The translations under genes were made by a program, and so were the position numbers. Shown here one piece after another: positions 8,882-18,803 of a DNA stretch of 64,000 nucleotides. Location of the stretch: contig NZ_JAUSRH010000009.1 of assembly GCF_030811715.1 (NCBI RefSeq), forward strand, positions 104,740-168,739, written 5' to 3'. The stretch comes from Sinomonas atrocyanea. Its GTDB lineage: Bacteria > Actinomycetota > Actinomycetes > Actinomycetales > Micrococcaceae. Numbering within the stretch: position 1 is the stretch's first letter; each line of letters opens with the position of its first letter. Under the pieces are notes generated by a model. That model was not told the origin of the DNA and made no database searches. It saw only the letters and a program-made list of their open reading frames with translations.

Positions 8882-10500
8882 GCGGACCCGACCTCGCGCC
8901 GCCGCATGAGCGCGAGCGCCGCCGCCACGGCCACGACGGAGAGGCCGAGCATCCAGAACCCGCCGGTCCAGTCGGTGCCCCCGGGGCCCGGCACCGGGGT
9001 GTGCGCGAACGGCGAGAGGTCCTGGAGGGACTTGTCGACCCCGATGAGGCCCCCGAACACGCCGAGCAGCACGGCGGCGCCCAGGAGGGTCCAGGCGGCC
9101 GGGATGGTGGCCGGCGGCCAGACCACGAACACGAGCGCGGGCAGGGACAGGAAGACCAGCGCGGCCGGGATCTGGTCGATCGCGGTCATCCACACGTCCC
9201 CCACGGCCGAGGAAGTGTCCCCGGAGGCGAGGAGCGAGACCCACGCGCCGAGCGCTGTCAGGAGCAGCACGGCGACGATCGTGAGGGTGCCGAGGGCGAG
9301 GTAGTCCGCGAACCACCGGATGCGTCCGAGCGGCTGGGACACGAGCCAGGCCCCCGTGCCGCCGGCCTCCTCCTGGCGGGCGCGGATCACCGCCTGGAGG
9401 GCGCATGCCGCCGCGAGGACGCCGGCGAGGAGGAAGAAGACCGAGATCAGGAGCTGGGAGGTCGAGGCGCCCTCGGCCTCGAGCATCTTGCGCAGCGCCG
9501 TGGTCGTGTCCGGGTTCGCACTGGTGATCGAGTTGACGGCCGAGCCGAGGCCGCCGGTCAGGAGCCCGGTGGCGAGACCCCCGATGCACCAGCCGATGAT
9601 GGATCCCATCTGCAGCCGCGCGGCCAGTGCGAAGGAGCCGCTGAGGATTCCGCGCGCGTCCGCCCGGCCGCTGCGCCCGGCTAGGAGCGCGGCGCCGACG
9701 TCGCGTCGGTCCATGATCAGCGCCGTGGCCGCGATGCACACGGCCCCGAGCGCCAGCGGCAGCACGAGCGGCCACCAGCGGTCTCCGGTGAACGCGTACG
9801 TCTGCTGCCCCCACCCGATGGGGGAGATCCAGCTCGGCCAGCCCGCCGTCATCGACATGCCGTCGGCGCCGGGGGTGCCGGCGGCGTCGCCGAACCCGCG
9901 CAGCAGGTAGGCAACGAGCACGAGCGAGGCCGAGACCGCGTTCGCCCCGCGCGGGGTGCTCATGAACTCCCCGGCGAGCAGCCCGACACCGAGGAAGCAG
10001 ATCCCCACGGCGCCCGCGGCGGCCCCGCTGAGGACCGAGCCCGCCGGGTCGAGGCCCGCGGCGACGAAGGCGAGGGCGATCGCGGCCGCGGCCAGGATGT
10101 TCGCCACGATGCCGTGCAGCACCGTCGCGGCGAGGGGGAGCATCCGCCCGGCCGGCGTCGCCGAGACCAGCTCGGAGCGCCCGGCCTCCTCCTCGGCGCG
10201 GGAGTGCCGGACCGCCATGAACGTGCTCATCCAGCCGGTGAGCATTGCGAGGAAGGTGTAGATCTCGAAGAACGTGAACGCACCGAGCCCTGGCCCGCGG
10301 GCCAGGCCGCGGAAGATGAGGATCACCGGGGTCGCGAGCGCCACCTTGAGGATGTCTTCCTGTTCGGTGAAGCTGCCGTAGGTCTTGGCGACGGCGGCCA
10401 CGGCGAAGACGGCCATGGCGCCGGTGCCGATCGCCCAGCTCACGAGCTGCCAGCGGTCCCGGCGCAGCCGCTGCCGGTAGAGCATGAGGAAGGTGCGCAT
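8878..10500 (-). CDS. ABC-2 exporter permease, antibiotic-resistance type
   Basis: The 540-residue integral membrane protein has about twelve hydrophobic segments arranged as two similar halves (RQRLRRDRWQLVSWAIGTGA.. and a second block from SFALAARLQMGSIIGWCIGG), typical of duplicated permeases such as those encoded with tetronasin-resistance-type ATPases. With the neighbouring ATPase it should form an exporter for a hydrophobic compound. Its ATG lies one base after the ATPase stop, and its own stop overlaps the regulator start, so all three proteins are made from one transcript. Confidence 0.85.
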   Translation of the reverse strand: MRTFLMLYRQRLRRDRWQLVSWAIGTGAMAVFAVAAVAKTYGSFTEQEDILKVALATPVILIFRGLARGPGLGAFTFFEIYTFLAMLTGWMSTFMAVRHSRAEEEAGRSELVSATPAGRMLPLAATVLHGIVANILAAAAIALAFVAAGLDPAGSVLSGAAAGAVGICFLGVGLLAGEFMSTPRGANAVSASLVLVAYLLRGFGDAAGTPGADGMSMTAGWPSWISPIGWGQQTYAFTGDRWWPLVLPLALGAVCIAATALIMDRRDVGAALLAGRSGRADARGILSGSFALAARLQMGSIIGWCIGGLATGLLTGGLGSAVNSITSANPDTTTALRKMLEAEGASTSQLLISVFFLLAGVLAAACALQAVIRARQEEAGGTGAWLVSQPLGRIRWFADYLALGTLTIVAVLLLTALGAWVSLLASGDTSSAVGDVWMTAIDQIPAALVFLSLPALVFVVWPPATIPAAWTLLGAAVLLGVFGGLIGVDKSLQDLSPFAHTPVPGPGGTDWTGGFWMLGLSVVAVAAALALMRRREVGSA

Positions 10501-10501
10501 C

Positions 10502-11500
10502 TCAGGCCCCCGCGCCGGTCGTGGAGCGGTGGCGCCGGGCGCGGCGGCCGCCGTCGTGCTTGCCGTTCTCCTGCGGGGCGACCGTGTCGCCGTAGTGCCG
10601 CAGGAAGAGCTCCTCGAGCGAGGCCGGCGAAACGAGCAGGCTCTGCACGCCCAGGCTGCCCAGGAGTGGCAGGACCTCGGCGACGTGGTCGGAGTCGGCG
10701 CCGAACTTGACCCGGCCGTCTGCCACGGTGAGGTCGTGGACCTCGGGGCGGAGCCCGAGCGCCGCGGTGTCGATGTGGCTGGCCGTGCCCGGAGATCCGG
10801 CGGAGAAGGAGATCTCGGTGCGGGTGAGGTGGCGCAGCGCCTCGAGCGTGCCGCCGTCGACGATCTTCCCGGAGCGGATGATGCTCACCCTGTCGGCGAG
10901 CCGCTCGACCTCGGAGAGGATGTGGCTCGAGAGGAGCACGGTGGCGCCGTTCTGGGCGAGCGCGCGGACCTCACGGGTGAAGACGGCCTCCATGAGCGGG
11001 TCCAGGCCGCTCGTGGGCTCGTCGAAGAGGTACAGCTCGGCGTCGGTCGCGAGGGCGGCGATGAGGGCCACCTTCTGGCGGTTGCCCTTGGAGTAGGCGC
11101 GGCCCTTCTTGGTGGGGTCGAAGTCGAAGGTCTCGCACAGCTCCTTCTTGCGCGCCCTGTACCTCGCGTGGTCCGCGGTGCCGCCGCGGAGCCGGGAGAT
11201 CAGGTCGATCGCCTCGCCGCCGGAGAGGTTGGGCCAGATGCTCACGTCCCCGGGGATGCTCGCGATGCTGCGGTGCAGCTCGACCGCGTCCGTCCAGGGG
11301 TCCCTGCCGAGGACCGTGGCCGTGCCCGAGGTGGCGCGCGCGAGCCCGAGGAGGATGCGCAGCGTGGTCGACTTCCCGGCGCCGTTGGGTCCGAGGAAGC
11401 CGTGGATCTCCCCGCGCGCGACCTCGAGGTTGAGCCCGTCGAGGGCGCGCACGGGGCCGAAGTGCTTGTGGAGCTCGACGGTGGAGATCACGGTGTCCAT
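10502..11500 (-). CDS. ABC exporter ATP-binding protein
   Basis: This 332-residue ATPase has Walker A GPNGAGKST near residue 40, a signature written YSKGNRQKVALIAAL in place of the usual LSGGQ form (LSxGxRQK, as in many drug-export ATPases), Walker B LYLFDEPTSGLDP and an H-loop LSSHI. The C-terminal ~100 residues, ending in a basic tail (GGRRARRHRS), are the DrrA-like regulatory extension. It is the first gene of the exporter operon and starts at ATG 11500, immediately after a palindromic operator region. Confidence 0.92.
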   Translation of the reverse strand: MDTVISTVELHKHFGPVRALDGLNLEVARGEIHGFLGPNGAGKSTTLRILLGLARATSGTATVLGRDPWTDAVELHRSIASIPGDVSIWPNLSGGEAIDLISRLRGGTADHARYRARKKELCETFDFDPTKKGRAYSKGNRQKVALIAALATDAELYLFDEPTSGLDPLMEAVFTREVRALAQNGATVLLSSHILSEVERLADRVSIIRSGKIVDGGTLEALRHLTRTEISFSAGSPGTASHIDTAALGLRPEVHDLTVADGRVKFGADSDHVAEVLPLLGSLGVQSLLVSPASLEELFLRHYGDTVAPQENGKHDGGRRARRHRSTTGAGA

Positions 11501-11519
11501 GGCAGCAGTGTGTGCCGGT

Positions 11520-11535
11520 TTCACAATCTTGTGAA
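11520..11535. promoter_or_regulatory. Palindromic operator for the ABC exporter operon
   Basis: TTCACAATCTTGTGAA is a perfect 7-2-7 inverted repeat 20 bases in front of the ATPase start and 65 bases before the divergent deaminase. Its size suits a MarR/GbsR dimer, and the operon ends with such a regulator, so autoregulation is the simplest reading. Confidence 0.6.
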
Positions 11536-11599
11536 TGTTCAGAAGCGCAAAGGTTCCGTAAGGAATCCGGCCCGGCTGGCGTATGCGAAGGTAGTGCGC

Positions 11600-12610
11600 A
11601 TGACGTCCCCTGCCCTGACCCTCCCCAAGGCCGAGCTCCACCTGCACATCGAGGGCACGCTCGAGCCCGAGCTCGCCTTCGAGCTCGCCGCCCGCAACGG
11701 CGTGCGGCTCCCGTTCGGCTCGGTCGAGGAGCTGCGGGCCGCGTACCGGTTCGCGGACCTGCAGTCCTTCCTCGACCTGTACTACGCGTGCATGGACGTG
11801 CTGCGCACCCGGGAGGACTTCCGCGACCTCGCCGCCGCCTACCTCCGCCGGGCCGCGGCCGAGGGCGTGCGGCACGCCGAGCTGTTCTTCGACGCCCAGG
11901 CGCACACCGCCCGCGGCGTCGCCTATGCGGACGTCGTGGCCGGGCTGCGGGACGCGCTCGACGACGCCGCACGCCAGGGCGTGACCGGCGGCCTCATCCT
12001 GTGCTTCCTCCGCGACGCGCCGGTTGCCGAGGCTGAGGCGGTCTGGGCCGAGGCGAAGCAGCGGCCGGAGGAGCTGCTCGGCGTGGGCCTGGACTCGGCC
12101 GAGGTGGGCCACCGCGTGGGGCCCTTCGCGCCGATCTTCCGCGAGGCCCGCGGGCTCGGCCTGCACGCGGTGGCGCACGCGGGGGAGGAGGGCGGCGCCG
12201 ACTACGTCTGGGAGGCGCTGCGGGAGCTCGGCGCCGAGCGGATCGACCACGGCATCCGGTCCCTCGAGGACCCCGAGCTGGTGCGCCACCTCGCCGAGGA
12301 CCACGTGCCGCTGACCGTCTGCCCGTTCTCCAACGTGCGCCTGCGGGCCGTGGACACGCTCGCGGACCACCCGCTGCCGGCGATGCTCGCCGCAGGCCTG
12401 CACGTGACCGTCAACTCGGACGACCCGGCGTACTTCGGCGGCTACGCGGGGGAGAACCTCGCCGCCGTGGCCGAGCAGTTCGGCCTGGGCGCCGCGGATC
12501 TGGCCCGGCTGGCGCGCAACTCCGTCACGGGAAGCTTCGCGCCCGAGGACCGCCGCCGCGAGCTCCTGGCCGAGGTGGACGCGTGGGAGCGTGAGGCGTC
12601 CGCCCGTTAG
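11600..12610 (+). CDS. add: Adenine/adenosine deaminase
   Basis: The 336-residue zinc amidohydrolase deaminates adenine or adenosine to hypoxanthine or inosine in purine salvage. Metal and catalytic motifs are all present: LPKAELHLHIEGTLEP (HxH), VAHAGEEGG (His and catalytic Glu), RIDHGIRS and NSDDPAYFGGY. The wording of the first and last motifs, especially HLHIEGTLEPELAF and DDPAYFGGY, is nearer to the adenine deaminase (Aah1-like) branch than to adenosine deaminase, so adenine is a likely substrate. It starts at ATG 11600 behind GAAGG. Its last 86 bases overlap the convergent cutC gene. Confidence 0.87.
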   Translation: MTSPALTLPKAELHLHIEGTLEPELAFELAARNGVRLPFGSVEELRAAYRFADLQSFLDLYYACMDVLRTREDFRDLAAAYLRRAAAEGVRHAELFFDAQAHTARGVAYADVVAGLRDALDDAARQGVTGGLILCFLRDAPVAEAEAVWAEAKQRPEELLGVGLDSAEVGHRVGPFAPIFREARGLGLHAVAHAGEEGGADYVWEALRELGAERIDHGIRSLEDPELVRHLAEDHVPLTVCPFSNVRLRAVDTLADHPLPAMLAAGLHVTVNSDDPAYFGGYAGENLAAVAEQFGLGAADLARLARNSVTGSFAPEDRRRELLAEVDAWEREASAR

Positions 12611-13319
12611 CCACCGCCCGGGCGATGGCCGCCGCAGCAGCCGGGTCGATCGCCCCGTGCGCCCCGCGCGCCGAGGCGTGCACCGCGTGCACGCCCGCCT
12701 CGAGGAGTGCGGGCACGAGGCCCGCGGTCACGCCGCCACCCGCCATGATCTGCAGGCCCGGCGCATGCTCGCGCGCCAGCACCACGAGATCGCGCAGGCC
12801 GTGGAGCCCCTGGCCGCAGTCCGGGGCGCCGGCGCTGGTCAGCACGCGGTCCGCGCCGGCCGCCGCGAGCCGGGCGAGGGCCCTGGCGTGGTCCGCCCCC
12901 GCGGCCAGCGCGGCGTCGAACGCGCGGTGGAACGTCACCTCCGCGCGGGGCCCCTGCCCACGCACGACGCCGGCCACCCGCCGGAGCGCCTCGGCGTCGG
13001 GGCCGCCGTCGGGCGCCAGCATCCCGACGACGACCCCTGCGGCGCCGGCCCGGAGGGCGAGCACGCAGTCCCGCTCGATGGCCCGCGTCTCCTCGGGCGA
13101 GTAGGCGAAGCCGCCGGGGCGCGGGCGGACGAGGACGTGCACGGGCAGCCCCACATCGCACGCGGCCTCGATCGTGGCCTGGCTGGGCGTGATCCCGCCG
13201 GTCGCGGCCAGCGCCGCGCACAGCTCCACGCGCACGGCGCCCGCTGCGGCCGCGATCCTTGCCCCGGCGGCGGACTCGACGGCGAACTCGAGGCCCGGTG
13301 CGGTCAGAAGCCCTGCCAC
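12525..13319 (-). CDS. cutC: CutC family protein
   Basis: The 264-residue TIM-barrel protein matches Cut[26 protein letters not shown] at the start, [50 protein letters not shown] and IMAGGGV. CutC was linked to copper homeostasis in E. coli, though that role is disputed. The GTG start at 13319 lies 16 bases inside the nagB 3' end with GGAAG upstream, so translation is coupled to nagB; an association with GlcNAc catabolism recurs in actinobacteria and firmicutes. The Pro/Arg-rich tail of ~30 residues overlaps the convergent deaminase gene and is probably not conserved. Confidence 0.88.
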   Translation of the reverse strand: MAGLLTAPGLEFAVESAAGARIAAAAGAVRVELCAALAATGGITPSQATIEAACDVGLPVHVLVRPRPGGFAYSPEETRAIERDCVLALRAGAAGVVVGMLAPDGGPDAEALRRVAGVVRGQGPRAEVTFHRAFDAALAAGADHARALARLAAAGADRVLTSAGAPDCGQGLHGLRDLVVLAREHAPGLQIMAGGGVTAGLVPALLEAGVHAVHASARGAHGAIDPAAAAAIARAVANGRTPHAPTRPPRPGARGGGPRARSFP

Positions 13320-14080
13320 GCCGGCTTCCGGCCGTAGGTGTACTGGTAGTACTCCGTGTGTGCGAGCTGCGAGGCCGCGGCCGCGTCAACGAGCACCGTC
13401 ACGTGGGGGTGCAGCTGGAGCGCCGAGGCGGGGCAGACGGCGGCGACGGGACCCTCGACGGCGGCCGCGACCGCCGCGGCCTTCGCCTCCCCGAGCCCGA
13501 GGAGCAGGAGGTGGCGCGCCTCGAGGATGGTGCCGAGCCCCTGGGTCAGGACGTGCTCGGGGACCTGGTCCGGGCTGGCGAAGAAGCGCGCGTTGTCCCG
13601 CCGCGTCTGCTCGGTGAGGGTCTTGATCCGGGTGCGCGAGGCGAGCGAGCTCATGGGCTCGTTGAACCCGATGTGCCCGTCGGTGCCGATGCCGAGCAGC
13701 TGGACGTCCACCCCGCCCGCTGCGGAGATCGAGGCCTCGTAGCGGGCGGCCTCGGCGGCCGGGTCGGCGGCCTCGCCGTCGAGCCCGTGGACGGCGTCCG
13801 CCGCGAGGTCCACGTGCCCGGCGAACTCGCGCCGGATCACCGAGCGGTACGACTCGGGATGTGCCGAGGGCAGGCCCACGTACTCGTCGAGCAGGAACGC
13901 CTGGGCCTCCGCGAAGCTCAGGCCGTCCCGGTGCCGTCCGATGAGCTCGCGGTACGTGCCCAGCGGGGTGGACCCGGTCGCGAGGCCCAGGACCGAGGGG
14001 CCGCGGCGCACCCGCTCCTCGATGATGTCCGCGGCCGTGCGCGCCACGGCGTCGGCGTCGGGAAGGACGATGATCTCCAT
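13304..14080 (-). CDS. nagB: Glucosamine-6-phosphate deaminase
   Basis: This 258-residue enzyme converts glucosamine-6-phosphate to fructose-6-phosphate and ammonia. It has [20 protein letters not shown] at the start, the phosphate loop [16 protein letters not shown], the catalytic LDEYVGL and the [13 protein letters not shown] signature, and is of normal length for NagB. It starts at ATG 14080, two bases after the stop of the PTS IIC gene, and is followed by overlapping cutC. The context (GlcNAc PTS components on both sides of a DasR-like operator) fits N-acetylglucosamine or chitin use. No nagA deacetylase is visible in the window. Confidence 0.95.
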   Translation of the reverse strand: MEIIVLPDADAVARTAADIIEERVRRGPSVLGLATGSTPLGTYRELIGRHRDGLSFAEAQAFLLDEYVGLPSAHPESYRSVIRREFAGHVDLAADAVHGLDGEAADPAAEAARYEASISAAGGVDVQLLGIGTDGHIGFNEPMSSLASRTRIKTLTEQTRRDNARFFASPDQVPEHVLTQGLGTILEARHLLLLGLGEAKAAAVAAAVEGPVAAVCPASALQLHPHVTVLVDAAAASQLAHTEYYQYTYGRKPAWQGF

Positions 14081-14082
14081 GC

Positions 14083-15330
<1,248 letters not shown>

Positions 15331-15392
15331 GGGATGCACCTTTGCGGGTTCGGGTCTGGGGTCTTGTGGACATCCGGCCTGTGCCGGTACTG

Positions 15393-15408
15393 TCTGGTTA
15401 TGACCAGT
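15393..15408. promoter_or_regulatory. DasR-type (dre-like) operator
   Basis: TCTGGTTATGACCAGT is a 5-4-5 inverted repeat (CTGGT/ACCAG) closely matching the dre consensus bound by the GlcNAc regulator DasR (ACTGGTCTAGACCAGT form). It lies between the divergent IIC operon and the IIB-IIA operon, so one site could repress both until amino-sugar phosphates release the regulator encoded at 16277-17026. Confidence 0.72.
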
Positions 15409-15519
15409 TCAGTGTGAGACGGGCCACCGCGGGGTGTCAAGGGGGTGACCCCGCCCACCGTTCCCGCCCACACTGGCCACCACCGCTGGTCGAAGCAGCA
15501 CAGTCAGAGAGGACATGCC

Positions 15520-15750
15520 ATGTCGAAGGCAGAGAAGATCGTCGCGGGCCTGGGCGGCGCCGCCAACATCGTCGAGGTGGAGGCCTGCATCACGCGCCTG
15601 CGCACCGAGGTCAAGGACGCCTCGCTCGTGAACGAGGCCGCGCTCAAGGCGGCGGGCGCGCACGGCGTGCTCGCAGCCGGCAGCGCGGTCCAGGTCATCG
15701 TGGGTCCCGAGGCGGACACCCTCGCCGAGGACATCGAGGACCTCCTCTGA
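15520..15750 (+). CDS. PTS glucose/GlcNAc-family EIIB
   Basis: The 76-residue protein is a single EIIB domain. The phosphorylated cysteine is Cys23 in NIVEVEACITRLRTEV, and the end (GSAVQVIVGPEADTLAEDIEDLL) matches the family. It accepts phosphate from EIIA and passes it to the sugar during uptake by the IIC protein. It starts at ATG 15520 after GAGAGGAC; the stop overlaps the IIA start (TGATG), so IIB and IIA are translationally coupled. Confidence 0.92.
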   Translation: MSKAEKIVAGLGGAANIVEVEACITRLRTEVKDASLVNEAALKAAGAHGVLAAGSAVQVIVGPEADTLAEDIEDLL

Positions 15751-16217
15751 TGGCCGGAGCGCTCGTGGTCCTGGCCCCGCTGGCCGGGCGCTCGATGCCC
15801 CTGGCCGAGGTGCCCGACCCCGTGTTCGCGGCCCAGATGGTCGGCTCGGGCGCGGCGGTCGAGCCGCCCGCGGGCGAGTCATTCGACGTCGTCTCCCCGG
15901 TGGCCGGCACGATCGTCAAGCTCCTGCCCCACGCGTTCGTGGTGGTGGACGGCTCGGGCCGCGGTGTCCTCACCCACGTCGGGATCGACACGGTGAAGCT
16001 CAAGGGCGAGGGCTTCGAGCTGCTCGCCGCCAAAGGGGACACGGTCGACGCCGGCGCCCCAGTCATGCGCGTCGACCCGGCCGCCGCGGTGGCCGCCGGC
16101 TACTCGATGGTGAGCCCCGTCGTCGTGCTCGACACGAAGCCTGACACCGCGACCGTGCTGGCCTCCGGCCAGGTCACGGCGGGGGCCGAGCTGTTCTCGG
16201 TCAACGGCGCCGGCTGA
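15750..16217 (+). CDS. PTS glucose/GlcNAc-family EIIA
   Basis: This 155-residue cytoplasmic EIIA (Crr type) carries the two conserved histidines: His61 (KLLPHAFVVV) and the phosphorylated His76 in LTHVGIDTVKLKGEGF. The core VVSPVAGTIV and MVSPVVVLDTK strands are typical. It relays phosphate from HPr to the adjacent IIB. The ATG overlaps the IIB stop codon. The downstream 59 bases to the convergent GntR gene hold a partial copy of the GGTTGAGCGGAG-type repeat. Confidence 0.93.
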   Translation: MAGALVVLAPLAGRSMPLAEVPDPVFAAQMVGSGAAVEPPAGESFDVVSPVAGTIVKLLPHAFVVVDGSGRGVLTHVGIDTVKLKGEGFELLAAKGDTVDAGAPVMRVDPAAAVAAGYSMVSPVVVLDTKPDTATVLASGQVTAGAELFSVNGAG

Positions 16218-16249
16218 GCGCCACCGCGCCGGCTGAGCACCGTCCCGGC

Positions 16250-16269
16250 GGGTGAGCGCAGTCGAAGCC
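16250..16269. repeat. Partial copy of the dispersed GGTTGAGCGGAG repeat
   Basis: GGGTGAGCGCAGTCGAAGCC resembles the longer repeat at 38553-38582 with an internal deletion. It lies between the convergent EIIA and GntR genes. Confidence 0.45.
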
Positions 16270-16276
16270 CCGGACC

Positions 16277-17026
16277 CTACAGCCGCACCTCCATGCTGAG
16301 CGCGTACCGGTCCGAGCGGTACCACGAGCGGGCGTGCTCGATCGGCAGCTCGCCCGAGTAGGAGACGCGGTCGAAGAACAGGATCGGGGCGCCGGTCCCG
16401 GTGCCCAGGAGCACGCCGATGTCCGAGGGCGCCCCCTCGGCGCGGACGGTCTGCCGGGCGCGGTCGATCTGGTGGCCGAACTCGGTCGCGAGCGCCTTGT
16501 ACACCGAGCCGGTCAGGTCGATGCCCAGCAGGCCGGCGGCGTGCGCCGGGTGGTACCACGCGTCGTCGACGCTCACCGGGCGGCCGTCGGCCAGGCGCAG
16601 GCGGCGGAGGTGGATCGCCTCGGTCCCCGGGGCGAGGCCGAGCGCCTCGGCGGTGTCCTCGGGCGCCGCCGCCTCCTCGGCGGTGAGCACCACGGTGCTG
16701 GCGGTGAGCCCGCGGCCTTCCATCTCCTGGGTGAAGGAGGCCAGGTGGAGCGTGGACTGGATGGCGGAGTCCGCCACGAAGGTGCCCTTGCCCGGCGCGC
16801 GCACGAGGTGGCCCTCGGTGACGAGCCGGCCGATCGCGGCGCGGACGGTGATGCGCGAGACCCCGTAGGCGTCCATGAGGGCCCGTTCGCTGGGCAGCCG
16901 GTCGCCCGGGGCCAGCTCCTCCTTGGCGAGTCTGAGGATGATCGAGCGCAGCTGCTCGTGCTTGGGCACGCTCGAGTTGTTGATGGCGCCGCCCGCGGCC
17001 CGCACGTCGGACTCAGTCGCTGGCAC
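16277..17026 (-). CDS. GntR/HutC-family regulator, DasR-like
   Basis: The 249-residue regulator has an N-terminal winged helix (LAPGDRLPSERALMDAYGVSRITVRAAIGRLVTEGHLVRAPGKGTFVAD) and a C-terminal UbiC/HutC effector domain (LHLASFTQEMEGRGL.. to SWYRSDRYALSMEVRL). DasR and NagR proteins share this plan and sense glucosamine-6-P or GlcNAc-6-P. Its position beside the PTS genes and the dre-like site at 15393 make amino-sugar control likely. The GTG at 17026 was chosen because GAGGAGG lies five bases upstream. A single dre half (GGACCACT, 17074-17081) lies ahead of the gene and may serve autoregulation. Confidence 0.85.
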   Translation of the reverse strand: MPATESDVRAAGGAINNSSVPKHEQLRSIILRLAKEELAPGDRLPSERALMDAYGVSRITVRAAIGRLVTEGHLVRAPGKGTFVADSAIQSTLHLASFTQEMEGRGLTASTVVLTAEEAAAPEDTAEALGLAPGTEAIHLRRLRLADGRPVSVDDAWYHPAHAAGLLGIDLTGSVYKALATEFGHQIDRARQTVRAEGAPSDIGVLLGTGTGAPILFFDRVSYSGELPIEHARSWYRSDRYALSMEVRL

Positions 17027-17073
17027 GGGGGCCTCCTCGCTCGTGGTTCGCTGCTCGTGGTTCGATCCAGATA

Positions 17074-17081
17074 GGACCACT
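17074..17081. promoter_or_regulatory. Possible DasR half-site in the divergent GntR/HAD promoter region
   Basis: GGACCACT matches one half of the dre consensus, and 8 of 11 bases around it agree with the stronger site at 15393. The other half is not evident, so this is only suggestive. Confidence 0.3.
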
Positions 17082-17126
17082 AGGCGCATTATGCCATGTA
17101 CGGTGGGCACTACAGGAGGAGGATTC

Positions 17127-17786
17127 ATGACCTTTGAGACCATCGCCGCCCGCGCCGTCCTGCTGGACATGGACGGAACGCTCGTGAACTCCGACGCCGT
17201 GGTCGTGCGGCTCTGGGCGGAGTGGGCCGCCGAGCAGGGCCTCGCCTGGGACGCCGTGGAGCCGCTCATCCACGGCCGGCAGGGGTGGCTGACCATGTCC
17301 CTGCTGCTGCCCGACCGGCCGCACGCCGAGAACCTGGCCGACGAGGCGCGCATGCTCGACGCGTCCCGCGAGGACATGGCCGGGGTCGTCCCGGTCCCGG
17401 GCGCCGCGGACTTCCTCGCCGCGCTCGCCGGCATCCCGCACGCCCTCGTCACTTCCGCCGACGACGACCTCGCACGCCGCCGCATGGCAGCCGCGGGCCT
17501 GCCCTTCCCGGAGCTGGCCGTCACCGCCGAGATGGTCGCGGCGAGCAAGCCGGACCCGGAGGGCTTCCTCCTCGCCGCCTCGAAGCTCGCCGCCCTCCCG
17601 GGGGAGTGCCTCGTCCTCGAGGACTCCGAGGCGGGAATCATGGCGGGGCTCGCCGCGGGGGCGAGGGTGCTCGGCGTCGGCGAGCGCGCGGCGTCGTACT
17701 CGCCGACCTACTGGGCCGCCGACCTCACCGAGGTCTCCCTCCGCCGGACGGACGACGGCGCCGCCCTCCTCACGCTCGCGGGCTGA
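17127..17786 (+). CDS. HAD-family sugar-phosphatase-like hydrolase
   Basis: The 219-residue HAD phosphatase has motif I LLDMDGTLVNSD, motif II HALVTSADDD, the motif III lysine in AASKPDPEGF and motif IV LVLEDSEAG. The cap domain lies between motifs I and II (helical, ~residues 20-90), as in the DOG/YfbT group of small sugar-phosphate phosphatases. It starts at ATG 17127 with an exceptionally strong AGGAGGAGG. It is divergent from the DasR-like regulator, so a role in dephosphorylating sugar phosphates is plausible but not shown. Confidence 0.87.
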   Translation: MTFETIAARAVLLDMDGTLVNSDAVVVRLWAEWAAEQGLAWDAVEPLIHGRQGWLTMSLLLPDRPHAENLADEARMLDASREDMAGVVPVPGAADFLAALAGIPHALVTSADDDLARRRMAAAGLPFPELAVTAEMVAASKPDPEGFLLAASKLAALPGECLVLEDSEAGIMAGLAAGARVLGVGERAASYSPTYWAADLTEVSLRRTDDGAALLTLAG

Positions 17787-17887
17787 GGTTTCGGCCCCGC
17801 TCAGCCGCCCGGGCCCGGACAATGGGTGGCCGCGACGGTTCCGGGGTACGAGAACCAGCGTTGGACGAGGCGACTCAGGAGGAATTC

Positions 17888-18748
17888 ATGGCAACCACGG
17901 CAGCAGTGCTCGGGACGGGCATCATGGGCGCAGGCATGGCGAAGAACCTCGCGAAGGCGGGCTTCGACGTCGTGGTCTGGAACCGCAGCCACGACAAGGC
18001 AGCGGCGCTCGCGGACAGCGTCTCGCGGGTCGCCGGGAGCCCCCGGGAAGCGGTGGCGGACGCGGACATCGTCGTGACCATGCTCTTCGACGAGGACGCC
18101 GTCAGGGACGTCATGGCCGAGGCGCTGCCCGCCATGAAGGACGCCGCCGTGTGGGTGCAGAGCGCCACGATCGGCGTGGAAGGGGCGCAGCGGCTCGCGG
18201 AGCAGGCCCGGTCCGCGCGCGTTGCCTTCGTGGACGCGCCGGTGGTCGGCACCCGGCAGCCGGCCGAGGAAGGAACCCTCACCGTGATGGCGGGATGCGC
18301 GCCCGAGCTGCGGGACGCCGTCGCCCCCGTCTTCGATGCGGTCGGCGCGAAGACGGTGTGGGTCGGCGACGAGCCCGGGGACGGGCAGCGGCTCAAGCTC
18401 GTGATGAACTCCTGGGTGCTCACCCTCGTGGGCGGGACGGCGCAGGCGATCAGCCTGGCCCGCGGCCTCGGGATCGACCCGCAGCTGTTCCTCGACTCGA
18501 TCGCCGGCGGCGGGACCGACAGCCCCTACGCGCAGCTCAAGGGCAAGGCCATGATCGCCGGCGAGTTCCCGCCCGCGTTCCCGCTCGCCGGCGCGGCGAA
18601 GGATGCCGGCCTCATCGCGGACGCCCTGCGCGCCGCCGGGGTGAGCCCGGTGCTCATGGACGCGCTGCGCGACCGCTTCGAGGCCGGGATCGCCGCCGGG
18701 CACGGGGACGAGGACATGGCCTCCGTCGCGGAGGCGTTCAAGCAGTAG
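17888..18748 (+). CDS. Beta-hydroxyacid dehydrogenase (HIBADH/6PGDH family)
   Basis: The 286-residue NAD(P)-dependent oxidoreductase has the Rossmann motif VLGTGIMGAGMAKNLAKAG, an NADP-leaning WNRSHDK after strand two, the substrate-binding FVDAPVVGTRQPAEEGTLTVMAG (family DAPVSGG-like) and the catalytic Lys in GDGQRLKLVMNSW. Members act on 3-hydroxyisobutyrate, tartronate semialdehyde, glyoxylate or succinic semialdehyde; the substrate cannot be fixed here. Translation starts at ATG 17888 after CAGGAGGAATTC. It stands alone, ending at a hairpin shared with a convergent gene. Confidence 0.88.
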   Translation: MATTAAVLGTGIMGAGMAKNLAKAGFDVVVWNRSHDKAAALADSVSRVAGSPREAVADADIVVTMLFDEDAVRDVMAEALPAMKDAAVWVQSATIGVEGAQRLAEQARSARVAFVDAPVVGTRQPAEEGTLTVMAGCAPELRDAVAPVFDAVGAKTVWVGDEPGDGQRLKLVMNSWVLTLVGGTAQAISLARGLGIDPQLFLDSIAGGGTDSPYAQLKGKAMIAGEFPPAFPLAGAAKDAGLIADALRAAGVSPVLMDALRDRFEAGIAAGHGDEDMASVAEAFKQ

Positions 18749-18760
18749 GCCGCACGGGTC

Positions 18761-18786
18761 CGGCCGGGGCGGCACGCCCCCGGCCG
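18761..18786. terminator. Probable terminator between convergent genes
   Basis: CGGCCGGGG (18761-18769) pairs perfectly with CCCCGGCCG (18778-18786) across an 8-base loop, between the dehydrogenase and the convergent hypothetical gene. There is no T-run, which is common in this GC range. Confidence 0.5.
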
Positions 18787-18803
18787 CCGGAGGGCGCCCC
18801 GCC

